Part shown: in pieces, positions 38,736-51,356 of the stretch | Layout of the letters: every line of letters starts with the position of its first letter | Numbering within the stretch: position 1 is the stretch's first letter | NCBI RefSeq assembly: GCF_963576545.1 | Contig: NW_026870562.1 | Span: forward strand, 186,001-250,000 | Direction of reading: 5' to 3' | Source of the DNA: Limanda limanda | Taxonomy: Eukaryota; Chordata; Actinopteri; Pleuronectiformes; Pleuronectidae | Length of the DNA: 64,000 nt | Notes under the pieces: generated by a model | Databases searched by the model: none | Told to the model about the DNA's origin: nothing | The model's input: the letters and a program-made list of their open reading frames with translations, nothing else | Made by a program: the position numbers and the translations under genes

Positions 38736-41700
38736 CAAGTAGGCTCTACCCCCACTAAATGGGGTAGCGCGCATCGATCGGTACCATCCCTGAGCTTCTC
38801 CGACTTTCGGAAGGGTTAGGGTTAGGGTTAGGGATGAAAGCACATAGGAGAAAGAGATATTCTTGAATAACTTTTTTTGTGAAGGTCGGAGAGACTTGCA
38901 AGTAGGCTCTACCCCCACTAAATGGGGTAGCGCGCATCGATCGGTACCATCCTTGAGCTTCTCCGACTTTCGGAAGGGTTAGGGTTAGGGTTAGGGATGA
39001 AAGCACATAGGAGAAAGAGATATTCTTGAATAACTTTTTTTGTGAAGGTCGGAGAGACTTGGAAAGTGGTTGCATCTGGACTAATTTGGGTCCTGCGGAT
39101 CGAATGGTACCATCCCCGAGCTTGTACGACCTTCGAAAGAGGTCGACCGACGAAATTCCCCCAAATCTGAGGAGATATTCTTGAATAACTTTTTTTGTGA
39201 AGGTCGGAGAGACTTGCAAGTAGGCTCTACCCCCACTAAATGGGGTAGCGCGCATCGATCAGTACCATCCTTGAGCTTCTCCGACTTTCGGAAGGGTTAG
39301 GGTTAGGGATGAAAGCACATAGGAGAAAGAGATATTCTTGAATAACTTTTTTTGTGAAGGTCGGAGAGACTTGGAAAGTGGTTGCATCTGGACTAATTTG
39401 GGTCCTGCGGATCGATTGGTACCATCCCCGAGCTTGTACGACTTTCGGAAGAGGTCGACCGACGAAATTCCCCCAAATCTGAGGAGATATTCTTGAATAA
39501 CTTTTTTTGTGAAGGTCGGAGAGACTTGCAAGTAGGCTCTACCCCCACTAAATGGGGTTGCGCGCATCGATCGGTACCATCATTGAGCTTCTCCGACTTT
39601 CGGAAGGGTTAGGGTTAGGGTTAGGGATGAAAGCACATAGGAGAAAGAGATATTCTTGAATAACTTTTTTTGTGAAGGTCGGAGAGACTTGCAAGTAGGC
39701 TTTACCCCCACTAAATGGGGTAGCGCGCATCGATCGGTACCATCCTTGAGCTTCTCCGACTTTCGGAAGGGTTAGGGTTAGGGTTAGGGATGAAAGCACA
39801 TAGGAGAAAGAGATATTCTTGAATAACTTTTTTTGTGAAGGTCGGAGAGACTTGGAAAGTGGTTGCATCTGGACTAATTTGGGTCCTGCGGATCGATTGG
39901 TACCATCCCCGAGCTTGTACGACCTTCGGAAGAGGTCGACCGACGAAATTCCCCCAAATCTGAGGAGATATTCTTGAATAACTTTTTTTGTGAAGGTCGG
40001 AGAGACTTGCAAGTAGGCTCTACCCCCACTAAATGGGGTTGCGCGCATCGATCGGTACCATCCTTGAGCTTCTCCGACTTTCGGAAGGGTTAGGGTTAGG
40101 GTTAGGGATGAAAGCACATAGGAGAAAGAGATATTCTTGAATAACTTTTTTTGTGAAGGTCGGAGAGACTTGCAAGTAGGCTCTACCCCCACTAAATGGG
40201 GTAGCGCGCATCGATCGGTACCATCCTTGAGCTTCTCCGACTTTCGGAAGGGTTAGGGTTAGGGTTAGGGATGAAAGCACATAGGAGAAAGAGATATTCT
40301 TGAATAACTTTTTTTGTGAAGGTCGGAGAGACTTGCAAGTAGGCTCTACCCGAACTAAATGGGGTAGCGCGCATCGATCGGTACCATCCTTGAGCTTCTC
40401 CGACTTTTGGAAGGGTTAGGGTTAGGGTTAGGGATGAAAGCACATAGGAGAAAGAGATATTCTTGAATAACTTTTTTTGTGAAGGTCGGAGAGACTTGAA
40501 AAGTGGTTGCATCTGGACTAATTTGGGTCCTGCGGATCGATTGGTACCATCCCCGAGCTTGTACGACCTTCGGAAGAGGTCGACCGACGAAATTCCCCCA
40601 AATCTGAGGAGATATTCTTGAATAACTTTTTTTGTGAAGGTCGGAGAGACTTGCAAGTAGGCTCTACCCCCACTAAATGGGGTAGCGAGCATAGATCGGT
40701 ACCATCCTTGAGCTTCTCCGACTTTCGGAAGGGTTAGGGTTAGGGTTAGGGATGAAAGCACATAGGAGAAAGAGATATTCTTGAATAACTTTTTTTGTGA
40801 AGGTCGGAGAGACTTGCAAGTAGGCTCTACCCCCACTAAATGGGGTAGCGCGCATCGATCGGTACCATCCTTGAGCTTCTCCGACTTTCGGAAGGGTTAG
40901 GGTTAGGGTTAGGGATGAAAGCACATAGGAGGAAGAGATATTCTTGAATAACTTTTTTTGTGAAGGTCGGACAGACTTGGAAAGTGGTTGCATCTGGACT
41001 AATTTGGGTCCTGCAGATCGATTGGTACCATCCCCGAGCTTGTACGACCTTCGGAAGAGGTCGACCGACGAAATTCCCCCAAATCTGAGGAGATATTCTT
41101 GAATAACTTTTTTTGTGAAGGTCGGAGAGACTTGCAAGTAGGCTCTACCCCCACTAAATGGGGTTGCGCGCATCGATCGGTACCATCATTGAGCTTCTCC
41201 GACTTTCGGAAGGGTTAGGGTTAGGGTTAGGGATGAAAGCACATAGGAGAAAGAGATATTCTTGAATAACTTTTTTTGTGAAGGTCGGAGAGACTTGCAA
41301 GTAGGCTTTACCCCCACTAAATGGGGTAGCGCGCATCGATCGGTACCATCCTTGAGCTTCTCCGACTTTCGGAAGGGTTAGGGTTAGGGTTAGGGATGAA
41401 AGCACATAGGAGAAAGAGATATTCTTGAATAACTTTTTTTGTGAAGGTCGGAGAGACTTGGAAAGTGGTTGCATCTGGACTAATTTGGGTCCTGCGGATC
41501 GATTGGTACCATCCCCGAGCTTGTACGACCTTCGGAAGAGGTCGACCGACGAAATTCCCCCAAATCTGAGGAGATATTCTTGAATAACTTTTTTTGTGAA
41601 GGTCGGAGAGACTTGCAAGTAGGCTCTACCCCCACTAAATGGGGTTGCGCGCATCGATCGGTACCATCCTTGAGCTTCTCCGACTTTCGGAAGGGTTAGG

Positions 41701-42585
41701 GTTAGGGTTAGGGATGAAAGCACATAGGAGAAAGAGATATTCTTGAATAACTTTTTTTGTGAAGGTCGGAGAGACTTGCAAGTAGGCTCTACCCCCACTA
41801 AATGGGGTAGCGCGCATCGATCGGTACCATCCTTGAGCTTCTCCGACTTTCGGAAGGGTTAGGGTTAGGGTTAGGGATGAAAGCACATAGGAGAAAGAGA
41901 TATTCTTGAATAACTTTTTTTGTGAAGGTCGGAGAGACTTGCAAGTAGGCTCTACCCGAACTAAATGGGGTAGCGCGCATCGATCAGTACCATCCTTGAG
42001 CTTCTCCGACTTTCGGAAGGGTTAGGGTTAGGGTTAGGGATGAAAGCACATAGGAGAAAGAGATATTCTTGAATAACTTTTTTTGTGAAGGTCGGAGAGA
42101 CTTGAAAAGTGGTTGCATCTGGACTAATTTGGGTCCTGCGGATCGATTGGTACCATCCCCGAGCTTGTACGACCTTCGGAAGAGGTCGACCGACGAAATT
42201 CCCCCAAATCTGAGGAGATATTCTTGAATAACTTTTTTTGTGAAGGTCGGAGAGACTTGCAAGTAGGCTCTACCCCCACTAAATGGGGTAGCGAGCATAG
42301 ATCAGTACCATCCTTGAGCTTCTCCGACTTTCGGAAGGGTTAGGGTTAGGGTTAGGGATGAAAGCACATAGGAGAAAGAGATATTCTTGAATAACTTTTT
42401 TTGTGAAGGTCGGAGAGACTTGCAAGTAGGCTCTACCCCCACTAAATGGGGTAGCGCGCATCGATCGGTACCATCCTTGAGCTTCTCCGACTTTCGGAAG
42501 GGTTAGGGTTAGGGTTAGGGATGAAAGCACATAGGAGAAAGAGATATTCTTGAATAACTTTTTTTGTGAAGGTCGGAGAGACTTG
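38736..42585 (+). repeat. Block copy c with two 1606-bp repeats
   Basis: B units start at 39062, 39374, 39855, 40499, 40980, 41461 and 42105. It matches copy b at a shift of 5768 bp up to about 42.75 kb, where CAAGTATCCTC recurs, and then diverges. The 1606-bp element is present twice (39374-40979 and 40980-42585), with CTACCCGAACT near 40348 and 41954. A variant GGTCGGACAGAC appears near 40970 and is seen again only in the next segment. Confidence 0.85.
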
Positions 42586-45500
42586 GAAAGTGGTTGCATC
42601 TGGACTAATTTGGGTCCTGCGGATCGATTGGTACCATCCCCGAGCTTGTACGACCTTCGGAAGAGGTCGACCGACGAAATTCCCCCAAATCTGAGGAGAT
42701 ATTCTTGAATAACTTTTTTTGTGAAGGTCGGAGAGACTTGCAAGTATCCTCTACCCCCACTAAATGGGGTAGCGCGCATCGATCGGTACCATCCTTGAGC
42801 TTCTCCGACTTTCGGAAGGGTTAGGGTTAGGGTTAGGGATGAAAGCACATAGGAGAAAGAGATATTCTTGAATAACTTTTTTTGTGAAGGTCGGACAGAC
42901 TTGGAAAGTGGTTGCATCTGGACTAATTTGGGTCCTGCAGATCGATTGGTACCATCCCCGAGCTTGTACGACCTTCGGAAGAGGTCGACCGACGAAATTC
43001 CCCCAAATCTGAGGAGATATTCTTGAATAACTTTTTTTGTGAAGGTCGGAGAGACTTGCAAGTAGGCTCTACCCCCACTAAATGGGGTAGCGCGCATCGA
43101 TCGGTACCATCCTTGAGCTTCTCCGACTTTCGGAAGGGTTAGGGTTAGGGATGAAAGCACATAGGAGAAAGAGATATTCTTGAATAACTTTTTTTGTGAA
43201 GGTCGGAGAGACTTGCAAGTAGGCTCTACCCCCACTAAATGGGGTAGCGCGCATTGATCGGTACCATCCTTGAGCTTCTCCGACTTTCGGAAGGGTTAGG
43301 GTTAGGGTTAGGGATGAAAGCACATAGGAGAAAGAGATATTCTTGAATAACTTTTTTTGTGAAGGTCGGAGAGACTTGGAAAGTGGTTGCATCTGGACTA
43401 ATTTGGGTCCTGCGGATCGATTGGTACCATCCCCGAGCTTGTACGACCTTCGGAAGAGGTCGACCGACGAAATTCCCCCAAATCTGAGGAGATATTCTTG
43501 AATAACTTTTTTTGTGAAGGTCGGAGAGACTTGCAAGTAGGCTCTACCCCCACTAAATGGGGTAGCGCGCATCGATCGGTACCATCCTTGAGCTTCTCCG
43601 ACTTTCGGAAGGGTTAGGGTTAGGGTTAGGGATGAAAGCACATAGGAGAAAGAGATATTCTTGAATAACTTTTTTTGTGAAGGTCGGAGAGACTTGGAAA
43701 GTGGTTGCATCTGGACTAATTTGGGTCCTGCGGATCGATTGGTACCATCCCCGAGCTTGTACGACCTTCGAAAGAGGTCGACCGACGAAATTCCCCCAAA
43801 TCTGAGGAGATATTCTTGAATAACTTTTTTTGTGAAGGTCGGAGAGACTTGCAAGTAGGCTCTACCCCCACTAAATGGGGTTGCGCGCATCGATCAGTAC
43901 CATCCTTGAGCTTCTCCGACTTTCGGAAGGGTTAGGGTTAGGGTTAGGGATGAAAGCACATAGGAGAAAGAGATATTCTTGAATAACTTTTTTTGTGAAG
44001 GTCGGAGAGACTTGCAAGTAGGCTCTACCCCCACTAAATGGGGTTGCGCGCATCGATCGGTACCATCTTTGAGCTTCTCCGACTTTCGGAAGGGTTAGGG
44101 TTAGGGTTAGGGATGAAAGCACATAGGAGAAAGAGATATTCTTGAATAACTTTTTTTGTGAAGGTCGGAGAGACTTGCAAGTAGGCTCTACCCCCACTAA
44201 ATGGGGTAGCGCGCATCGATCGGTACCATCCTTGAGCTTCTCCGACTTTCGGAAGGGTTAGGGTTAGGGTTAGGGATGAAAGCACATAGGAGAAAGAGAT
44301 ATTCTTGAATAACTTTTTTTGTGAAGGTCGGAGAGACTTGCAAGTAGGCTCTACCCGAACTAAATGGGGTAGCGCGCATCGATCGGTACCATCCTTGAGC
44401 TTCTCCGACTTTCGGAAGGGTTAGGGTTAGGGTTAGGGATGAAAGCACATAGGAGAAAGAGATATTCTTGAATAACTTTTTTTGTGAAGGTCGGAGAGAC
44501 TTGGAAAGTGGTTGCATCTGGACTAATTTGGGTCCTGCGGATCGATTGGTACCATCCCCGAGCTTTTACGACCTTCGGAAGAGGTCGACCGACGAAATTC
44601 CCCCAAATCTGAGGAGATATTCTTGAATAACTTTTTTTGTGAAGGTCGGAGAGACTTGCAAGTAGGCTCTACCCCCACTAAATGGGGTAGCGCGCATCGA
44701 TCGGTACCATCCTTGAGCTTCTCCGACTTTCGGAAGGGTTAGGGTTAGGGATGAAAGCACATAGGAGAAAGAGATATTCTTGAATAACTTTTTTTGTGAA
44801 GGTCGGAGAGACTTGCAAGTAGGCTCTACCCCCACTAAATGGGGTAGCGCGCATCGATCGGTACCATCCTTGAGCTTCTCCGACTTTCGGAAGGGTTAGG
44901 GTTAGGGTTAGGGATGAAAGCACATAGGAGAAAGAGATATTCTTGAATAACTTTTTTTGTGAAGGTCGGAGAGACTTGGAAAGTGGTTGCATCTGGACTA
45001 ATTTGGGTCCTGCAGATCGATTGGTACCATCCCCGAGCTTGTACGACCTTCGGAAGAGGTCGACCGACGAAATTCCCCCAAATCTGAGGAGATATTCTTG
45101 AATAACTTTTTTTGTGAAGGTCGGAGAGACTTGCAAGTAGGCTCTACCCCCACTAAATGGGGTAGCGCGCATCGATCGGTACCATCCTTGAGCTTCTCCG
45201 ACTTTCGGAAGGGTTAGGGTTAGGGTTAGGGATGAAAGCACATAGGAGAAAGAGATATTCTTGAATAACTTTTTTTGTGAAGGTCGGAGAGACTTGCAAG
45301 TAGGCTCTACCCCCACTAAATGGGGTAGCGCGCATCGATCGGTACCATCCTTGAGCTTCTCCGACTTTCGGAAGGGTTAGGGTTAGGGTTAGGGATGAAA
45401 GCACATAGGAGAAAGAGATATTCTTGAATAACTTTTTTTGTGAAGGTCGGAGAGACTTGGAAAGTGGTTGCATCTGGACTAATTTGGGTCCTGCGGATCG

Positions 45501-48500
45501 ATTGGTACCATCCCCGAGCTTGTACGACCTTCGGAAGAGGTCGACCGACGAAATTCCCCCAAATCTGAGGAGATATTCTTGAATAACTTTTTTTGTGAAG
45601 GTCGGAGAGACTTGTAAGTATCCTCTACCCCCACTAAATGGGGTAGCGCGCATCGATCGGTACCATCCTTGAGCTTCTCCGACTTTCGGAAGGGTTAGGG
45701 TTAGGGTTAGGGATGAAAGCACATAGGAGAAAGAGATATTCTTGAATAACTTTTTTTGTGAAGGTCGGACAGACTTGGAAAGTGGTTGCATCTGGACTAA
45801 TTTGGGTCCTGCGGATCGATTGGTACCATCCCCGAGCTTGTACGACCTTCGGAAGAGGTCGACCGACGAAATTCCCCCAAATCTGAGGAGATATTCTTGA
45901 ATAACTTTTTTTGTGAAGGTCGGAGAGACTTGCAAGTAGGCTCTACCCCCACTAAATGCGGTAGCGCGCATCGATCGGTACCATCCTTGAGCTTCTCCGA
46001 CTTTCGGAAGGGTTAGGGTTAGGGATGAAAGCACATAGGAGAAAGAGATATTCTTGAATAACTTTTTTTGTGAAGGTCGGAGAGACTTGCAAGTAGGCTC
46101 TACCCCCACTAAATGGGGTAGCGCGCATTGATCGGTACCATCCTTGAGCTTCTCCGACTTTCGGAAGGGTTAGGGTTAGGGTTAGGGATGAAAGCACATA
46201 GGAGAAAGAGATATTCTTGAATAACTTTTTTTGTGAAGGTCGGAGAGACTTGGAAAGTGGTTGCATCTGGACTAATTTGGGTCCTGCGGATCGATTGGTA
46301 CCATCCCCGAGCTTGTACGACCTTCGGAAGAGGTCGACCGACGAAATTCCCCCAAATCTGAGGAGATATTCTTGAATAACTTTTTTTGTGAAGGTCGGAG
46401 AGACTTGCAAGTAGGCTCTACCCCCACTAAATGGGGTAGCGCGCATCGATCGGTACCATCCTTGAGCTTCTCCGACTTTCGGAAGGGTTAGGGTTAGGGT
46501 TAGGGATGAAAGCACATAGGAGAAAGAGATATTCTTGAATAACTTTTTTTGTGAAGGTCGGAGAGACTTGGAAAGTGGTTGCATCTGGACTAATTTGGGT
46601 CCTGCGGATCGATTGGTACCATCCCCGAGCTTGTACGACCTTTGGAAGAGGTCGACCGACGAAATTCCCCCAAATCTGAGGAGATATTCTTGAATAACTT
46701 TTTTTGTGAAGGTCGGAGAGACTTGCAAGTAGGCTCTACCCCCACTAAATGGGGTTGCGCGCATCGATCGGTACCATCCTTGAGCTTATCCGACTTTCGG
46801 AAGGGTTAGGGTTAGGGTTAGGGATGAAAGCACATAGGAGAAAGAGATATTCTTGAATAACTTTTTTTGTGAAGGTCGGAGAGACTTGCAAGTAGGCTCT
46901 ACCCCCACTAAATGGGGTAGCGCGCATCGATCGGTACCATCCTTGAGCTTCTCCGACTTTCGGAAGGGTTAGGGTTAGGGTTAGGGATGAAAGCACATAG
47001 GAGAAAGAGATATTCTTGAATAACTTTTTTTGTGAAGGTCGGAGAGACTTGCAAGTAGGCTCTACCCCCACTAAATGGGGTAGCGCGCATCGATCGGTAC
47101 CATCTTTGAGCTTCTCCGACTTTCGGAAGGGTTAGGGTTAGGGTTAGGGATGAAAGCACATAGGAGAAAGAGATATTCTTGAATAACTTTTTTTGTGAAG
47201 GTCGGAGAGACTTGCAAGTAGGCTCTACCCCCACTAAATGGGGTAGCGCGCATCGATCGGTACCATCCTTGAGCTTCTCCGACTTTCGGAAGGGTTAGGG
47301 TTAGGGTTAGGGCTGAAAGCACATAGGAGAAAGAGATATTCTTGAATAACTTTTTTTGTGAAGGTCGGAGAGACTTGGAAAGTGGTTGCATCTGGACTAA
47401 TTTGGGTCCTGCGGATCGATTGGTACCATCCCCGAGCTTGTACGACCTTCGGAAGAGGTCGACCGACGAAATTCCCCCAAATCTGAGGAGATATTCTTGA
47501 ATAACTTTTTTTGTGAAGGTCGGAGAGACTTGCAAGTAGGCTCTACCCCCACTAAATGGGGTAGCGCGCATCGATCGGTACCATCCTTGAGCTTCTCCGA
47601 CTTTCGGAAGGGTTAGGGTTAGGGATGAAAGCACATAGGAGAAAGAGATATTCTTGAATAACTTTTTTTGTGAAGGTCGGAGAGACTTGGAAAGTGGTTG
47701 CATCTGGACTAATTTGGGTCCTGCGGATCGATTGGTACCATCCCCGAGCTTGTACGACCTTCGGAAGAGGTCGACCGACGAAATTCCCCCAAATCTGAGG
47801 AGATATTCTTGAATAACTTTTTTTGTGAAGGTCGGAGAGACTTGCAAGTAGGCTCTACCCCCACTAAATGGTGTTGCGCGCATCGATCGGTACCATCCTT
47901 GAGCTTCTCCGACTTTCGGAAGGGTTAGGGTTAGGGTTAGGGATGAAAGCACATAGGAGAAAGAGATATTCTTGAATAACTTTTTTTGTGAAGGTCGGAG
48001 AGACTTGCAAGTAGGCTTTACCCCCACTAAATGGGGTAGCGCGCATCGATCGGTACCATCCTTGAGCTTCTCCGACTTTCGGAAGGGTTAGGGTTAGGGT
48101 TAGGGATGAAAGCACATAGGAAAAAGAGATATTCTTGAATAACTTTTTTTGTGAAGGTCGGAGAGACTTGAAAAGTGGTTGCATCTGGACTAATTTGGGT
48201 CCTGCGGATCGATTGGTACCATCCCCGAGCTTGTACGACCTTCGGAAGAGGTCGACCGACGAAATTCCCCCAAATCTGAGGAGATATTCTTGAATAACTT
48301 TTTTTGTGAAGGTCGGAGAGACTTGCAAGTAGGCTCTACCCCCACTAAATGGGGTTGCGCGCAACGATCGGTACCATCCTTGAGCTTCTCCGACTTTCGG
48401 AAGGGTTAGGGTTAGGGATGAAAGCACATAGGAGAAAGAGATATTCTTGAATAACTTTTTTTGTGAAGGTCGGAGAGACTTGCAAGTAGGCTCTACCCCC

Positions 48501-48639
48501 ACTAAATGGGGTAGCGCGCATCGATCGGTACCATCCTTGAGCTTCTCCGACTTTCGGAAGGGTTAGGGTTAGGGATGAAAGCACATAGGAGAAAGAGATA
48601 TTCTTGAATAACTTTTTTTGTGAAGGTCGGAGAGACTTG
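42586..48639 (+). repeat. AB-rich segment with a 2874-bp tandem duplication
   Basis: B units start at 42586, 42904, 43379, 43697, 44504, 44979, 45460, 45778, 46253, 46571, 47378, 47690 and 48171. The spacing series 318-475-318-807 occurs twice, 2874 bp apart, so 42586 to about 44.6 kb matches 45460 to about 47.5 kb. Shared markers are CAAGTATCCTC or GTAAGTATCCTC and GGTCGGACAGAC (about 42892 and 45766). Because A + B is 318 bp, a multiple of three, minus-strand reading stays open for up to 318 codons here. B units from here on almost all start GAAA. Confidence 0.86.
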
Positions 48640-51356
48640 CAAGTAGGCTCTACCCCCACTAAATGGGGTAGCGCGCATCGATCAGTACCATCATTGAGCT
48701 TCTCCGACTTTCGGAAGGGTTAGGGTTAGGGTTAGGGATGAAAGCACATAGGAGAAAGAGATATTCTTGAATAACTTTTTTTGTGAAGGTCGGAGAGACT
48801 TGCAAGTAGGCTCTACCCCCACTAAATGGGGTAGCGCGCATCGATCGGTACCATCCTTGAGCTTCTCCGACTTTCGGAAGGGTTAGGGTTAGGGTTAGGG
48901 ATGAAAGCACATAGGAGAAAGAGATATTCTTGAATAACTTTTTTTGTGAAGGTCGGAGAGACTTGCAAGTAGGCTCTACCCCCACTAAATGGGGTAGCGC
49001 GCATCGATCGGTACCATCCTTGAGCTTCTCCGACTTTCGGAAGGGTTAGGGTTAGGGATGAAAGCACATAGGAGAAAGAAATATTCTTGAATAACTTTTT
49101 TTGTGAAGGTCGGAGAGACTTGGAAAGTGGTTGCATCTGGACTAATTTGGGTCCTGCGGATCGATTGGTACCATCCCCGAGCTTGTACGACCTTCGGAAG
49201 AGGTCGACCGACGAAATTCCCCCAAATCTGAGGAGATATTCTTGAATAACTTTTTTTGTGAAGGTCGGAGAGACTTGCAAGTAGGCTCTACCCCCACTAA
49301 ATGGGGTAGCGCGCATCGATCGGTACCATCCTTGAGCTTCTCCGACTTTCGGAAGGGTTAGGGTTAGGGTTAGGGATGAAAGCACATAGGAGAAAGAGAT
49401 ATTCTTGAATAACTTTTTTTGTGAAGGTCGGAGAGACTTGCAAGTAGGCTCTACCCCCACTAAATGGGGTAGCGCGCATCGATCGGTACCATCCTTGAGC
49501 TTCTCCGACTTTAGGAAGGGTTAGGGTTAGGGATGAAAGCACATAGGAGAAAGAGATATTCTTGAATAACTTTTTTTGTGAAGGTCGGAGAGACTTGCAA
49601 GTAGGCTCTACCCCCACTAAATGGGGTAGCGCGCATCGATCAGTACCATCATTGAGCTTCTCCGACTTTCGGAAGGGTTAGGGTTAGGGTTAGGGATGAA
49701 AGCACATAGGAGAAAGAGATATTCTTGAATAACTTTTTTTGTGAAGGTCGGAGAGACTTGCAAGTAGGCTCTACCCCCACTAAATGGGGTAGCGCGCATC
49801 GATCGGTACCATCCTTGAGCTTCTCCGACTTTCGGAAGGGTTAGGGTTAGGGTTAGGGATGAAAGCACATAGGAGAAAGAGATATTCTTGAATAACTTTT
49901 TTTGTGAAGGTCGGAGAGACTTGCAAGTAGGCTCTACCCCCACTAAATGGGGTAGCGCGCATCGATCGGTACCATCCTTGAGCTTCTCCGACTTTCGGAA
50001 GGGTTAGGGTTAGGGATGAAAGCACATAGGAGAAAGAAATATTCTTGAATAACTTTTTTTGTGAAGGTCGGAGAGACTTGGAAAGTGGTTGCATCTGGAC
50101 TAATTTGGGTCCTGCGGATCGATTGGTACCATCCCCGAGCTTGTACGACCTTCGGAAGAGGTCGACCGACGAAATTCCCCCAAATCTGAGGAGATATTCT
50201 TGAATAACTTTTTTTGTGAAGGTCGGAGAGACTTGCAAGTAGGCTCTACCCCCACTAAATGGGGTAGCGCGCATCGATCGGTACCATCCTTGAGCTTCTC
50301 CGACTTTCGGAAGGGTTAGGGTTAGGGTTAGGGATGAAAGCACATAGGAGAAAGAGATATTCTTGAATAACTTTTTTTGTGAAGGTCGGAGAGACTTGCA
50401 AGTAGGCTCTACCCCCACTAAATGGGGTAGCGCGCATCGATCGGTACCATCCTTGAGCTTCTCCGACTTTCGGAAGGGTTAGGGTTAGGGATGAAAGCAC
50501 ATAGGAGAAAGAGATATTCTTGAATAACTTTTTTTGTGAAGGTCGGAGAGACTTGCAAGTAGGCTCTACCCCCACTAAATGGGGTAGCGCGCATCGATCA
50601 GTACCATCATTGAGCTTCTCCGACTTTCGGAAGGGTTAGGGTTAGGGTTAGGGATGAAAGCACATAGGAGAAAGAGATATTCTTGAATAACTTTTTTTGT
50701 GAAGGTCGGAGAGACTTGCAAGTAGGCTCTACCCCCACTAAATGGGGTAGCGCGCATCGATCGGTACCATCCTTGAGCTTCTCCGACTTTCGGAAGGGTT
50801 AGGGTTAGGGTTAGGGATGAAAGCACATAGGAGAAAGAGATATTCTTGAATAACTTTTTTTGTGAAGGTCGGAGAGACTTGCAAGTAGGCTCTACCCCCA
50901 CTAAATGGGGTAGCGCGCATCGATCGGTACCATCCTTGAGCTTCTCCGACTTTCGGAAGGGTTAGGGTTAGGGATGAAAGCACATAGGAGAAAGAAATAT
51001 TCTTGAATAACTTTTTTTGTGAAGGTCGGAGAGACTTGGAAAGTGGTTGCATCTGGACTAATTTGGGTCCTGCGGATCGATTGGTACCATCCCCGAGCTT
51101 GTACGACCTTCGGAAGAGGTCGACCGACGAAATTCCCCCAAATCTGAGGAGATATTCTTGAATAACTTTTTTTGTGAAGGTCGGAGAGACTTGCAAGTAG
51201 GCTCTACCCCCACTAAATGGGGTAGCGCGCATCGATCGGTACCATCCTTGAGCTTCTCCGACTTTCGGAAGGGTTAGGGTTAGGGTTAGGGATGAAAGCA
51301 CATAGGAGAAAGAGATATTCTTGAATAACTTTTTTTGTGAAGGTCGGAGAGACTTG
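48640..51356 (+). repeat. 958-bp sub-repeat, nearly three copies, in 7519-bp copy 1
   Basis: The unit is A, A, short A, B, A, short A. Copies are 48640-49597, 49598-50555 and 50556-51356; the last lacks its final short A. Shared markers are ATCATTGAG in the first A and AGAAATATTC in place of AGAGATATTC just before the B (about 49078, 50036 and 50994). Only the first copy has ACTTTAGGAAGG. Confidence 0.88.

Noticed and set aside
42279..46109. The longest open frames (318 codons at 42279-43235 and 45153-46109, minus strand)
   Set aside because: They arise because A + B is about 318 bp, a multiple of three, so AB-rich stretches stay in frame. The two are copies in the 2874-bp duplication, not separate evidence of coding.
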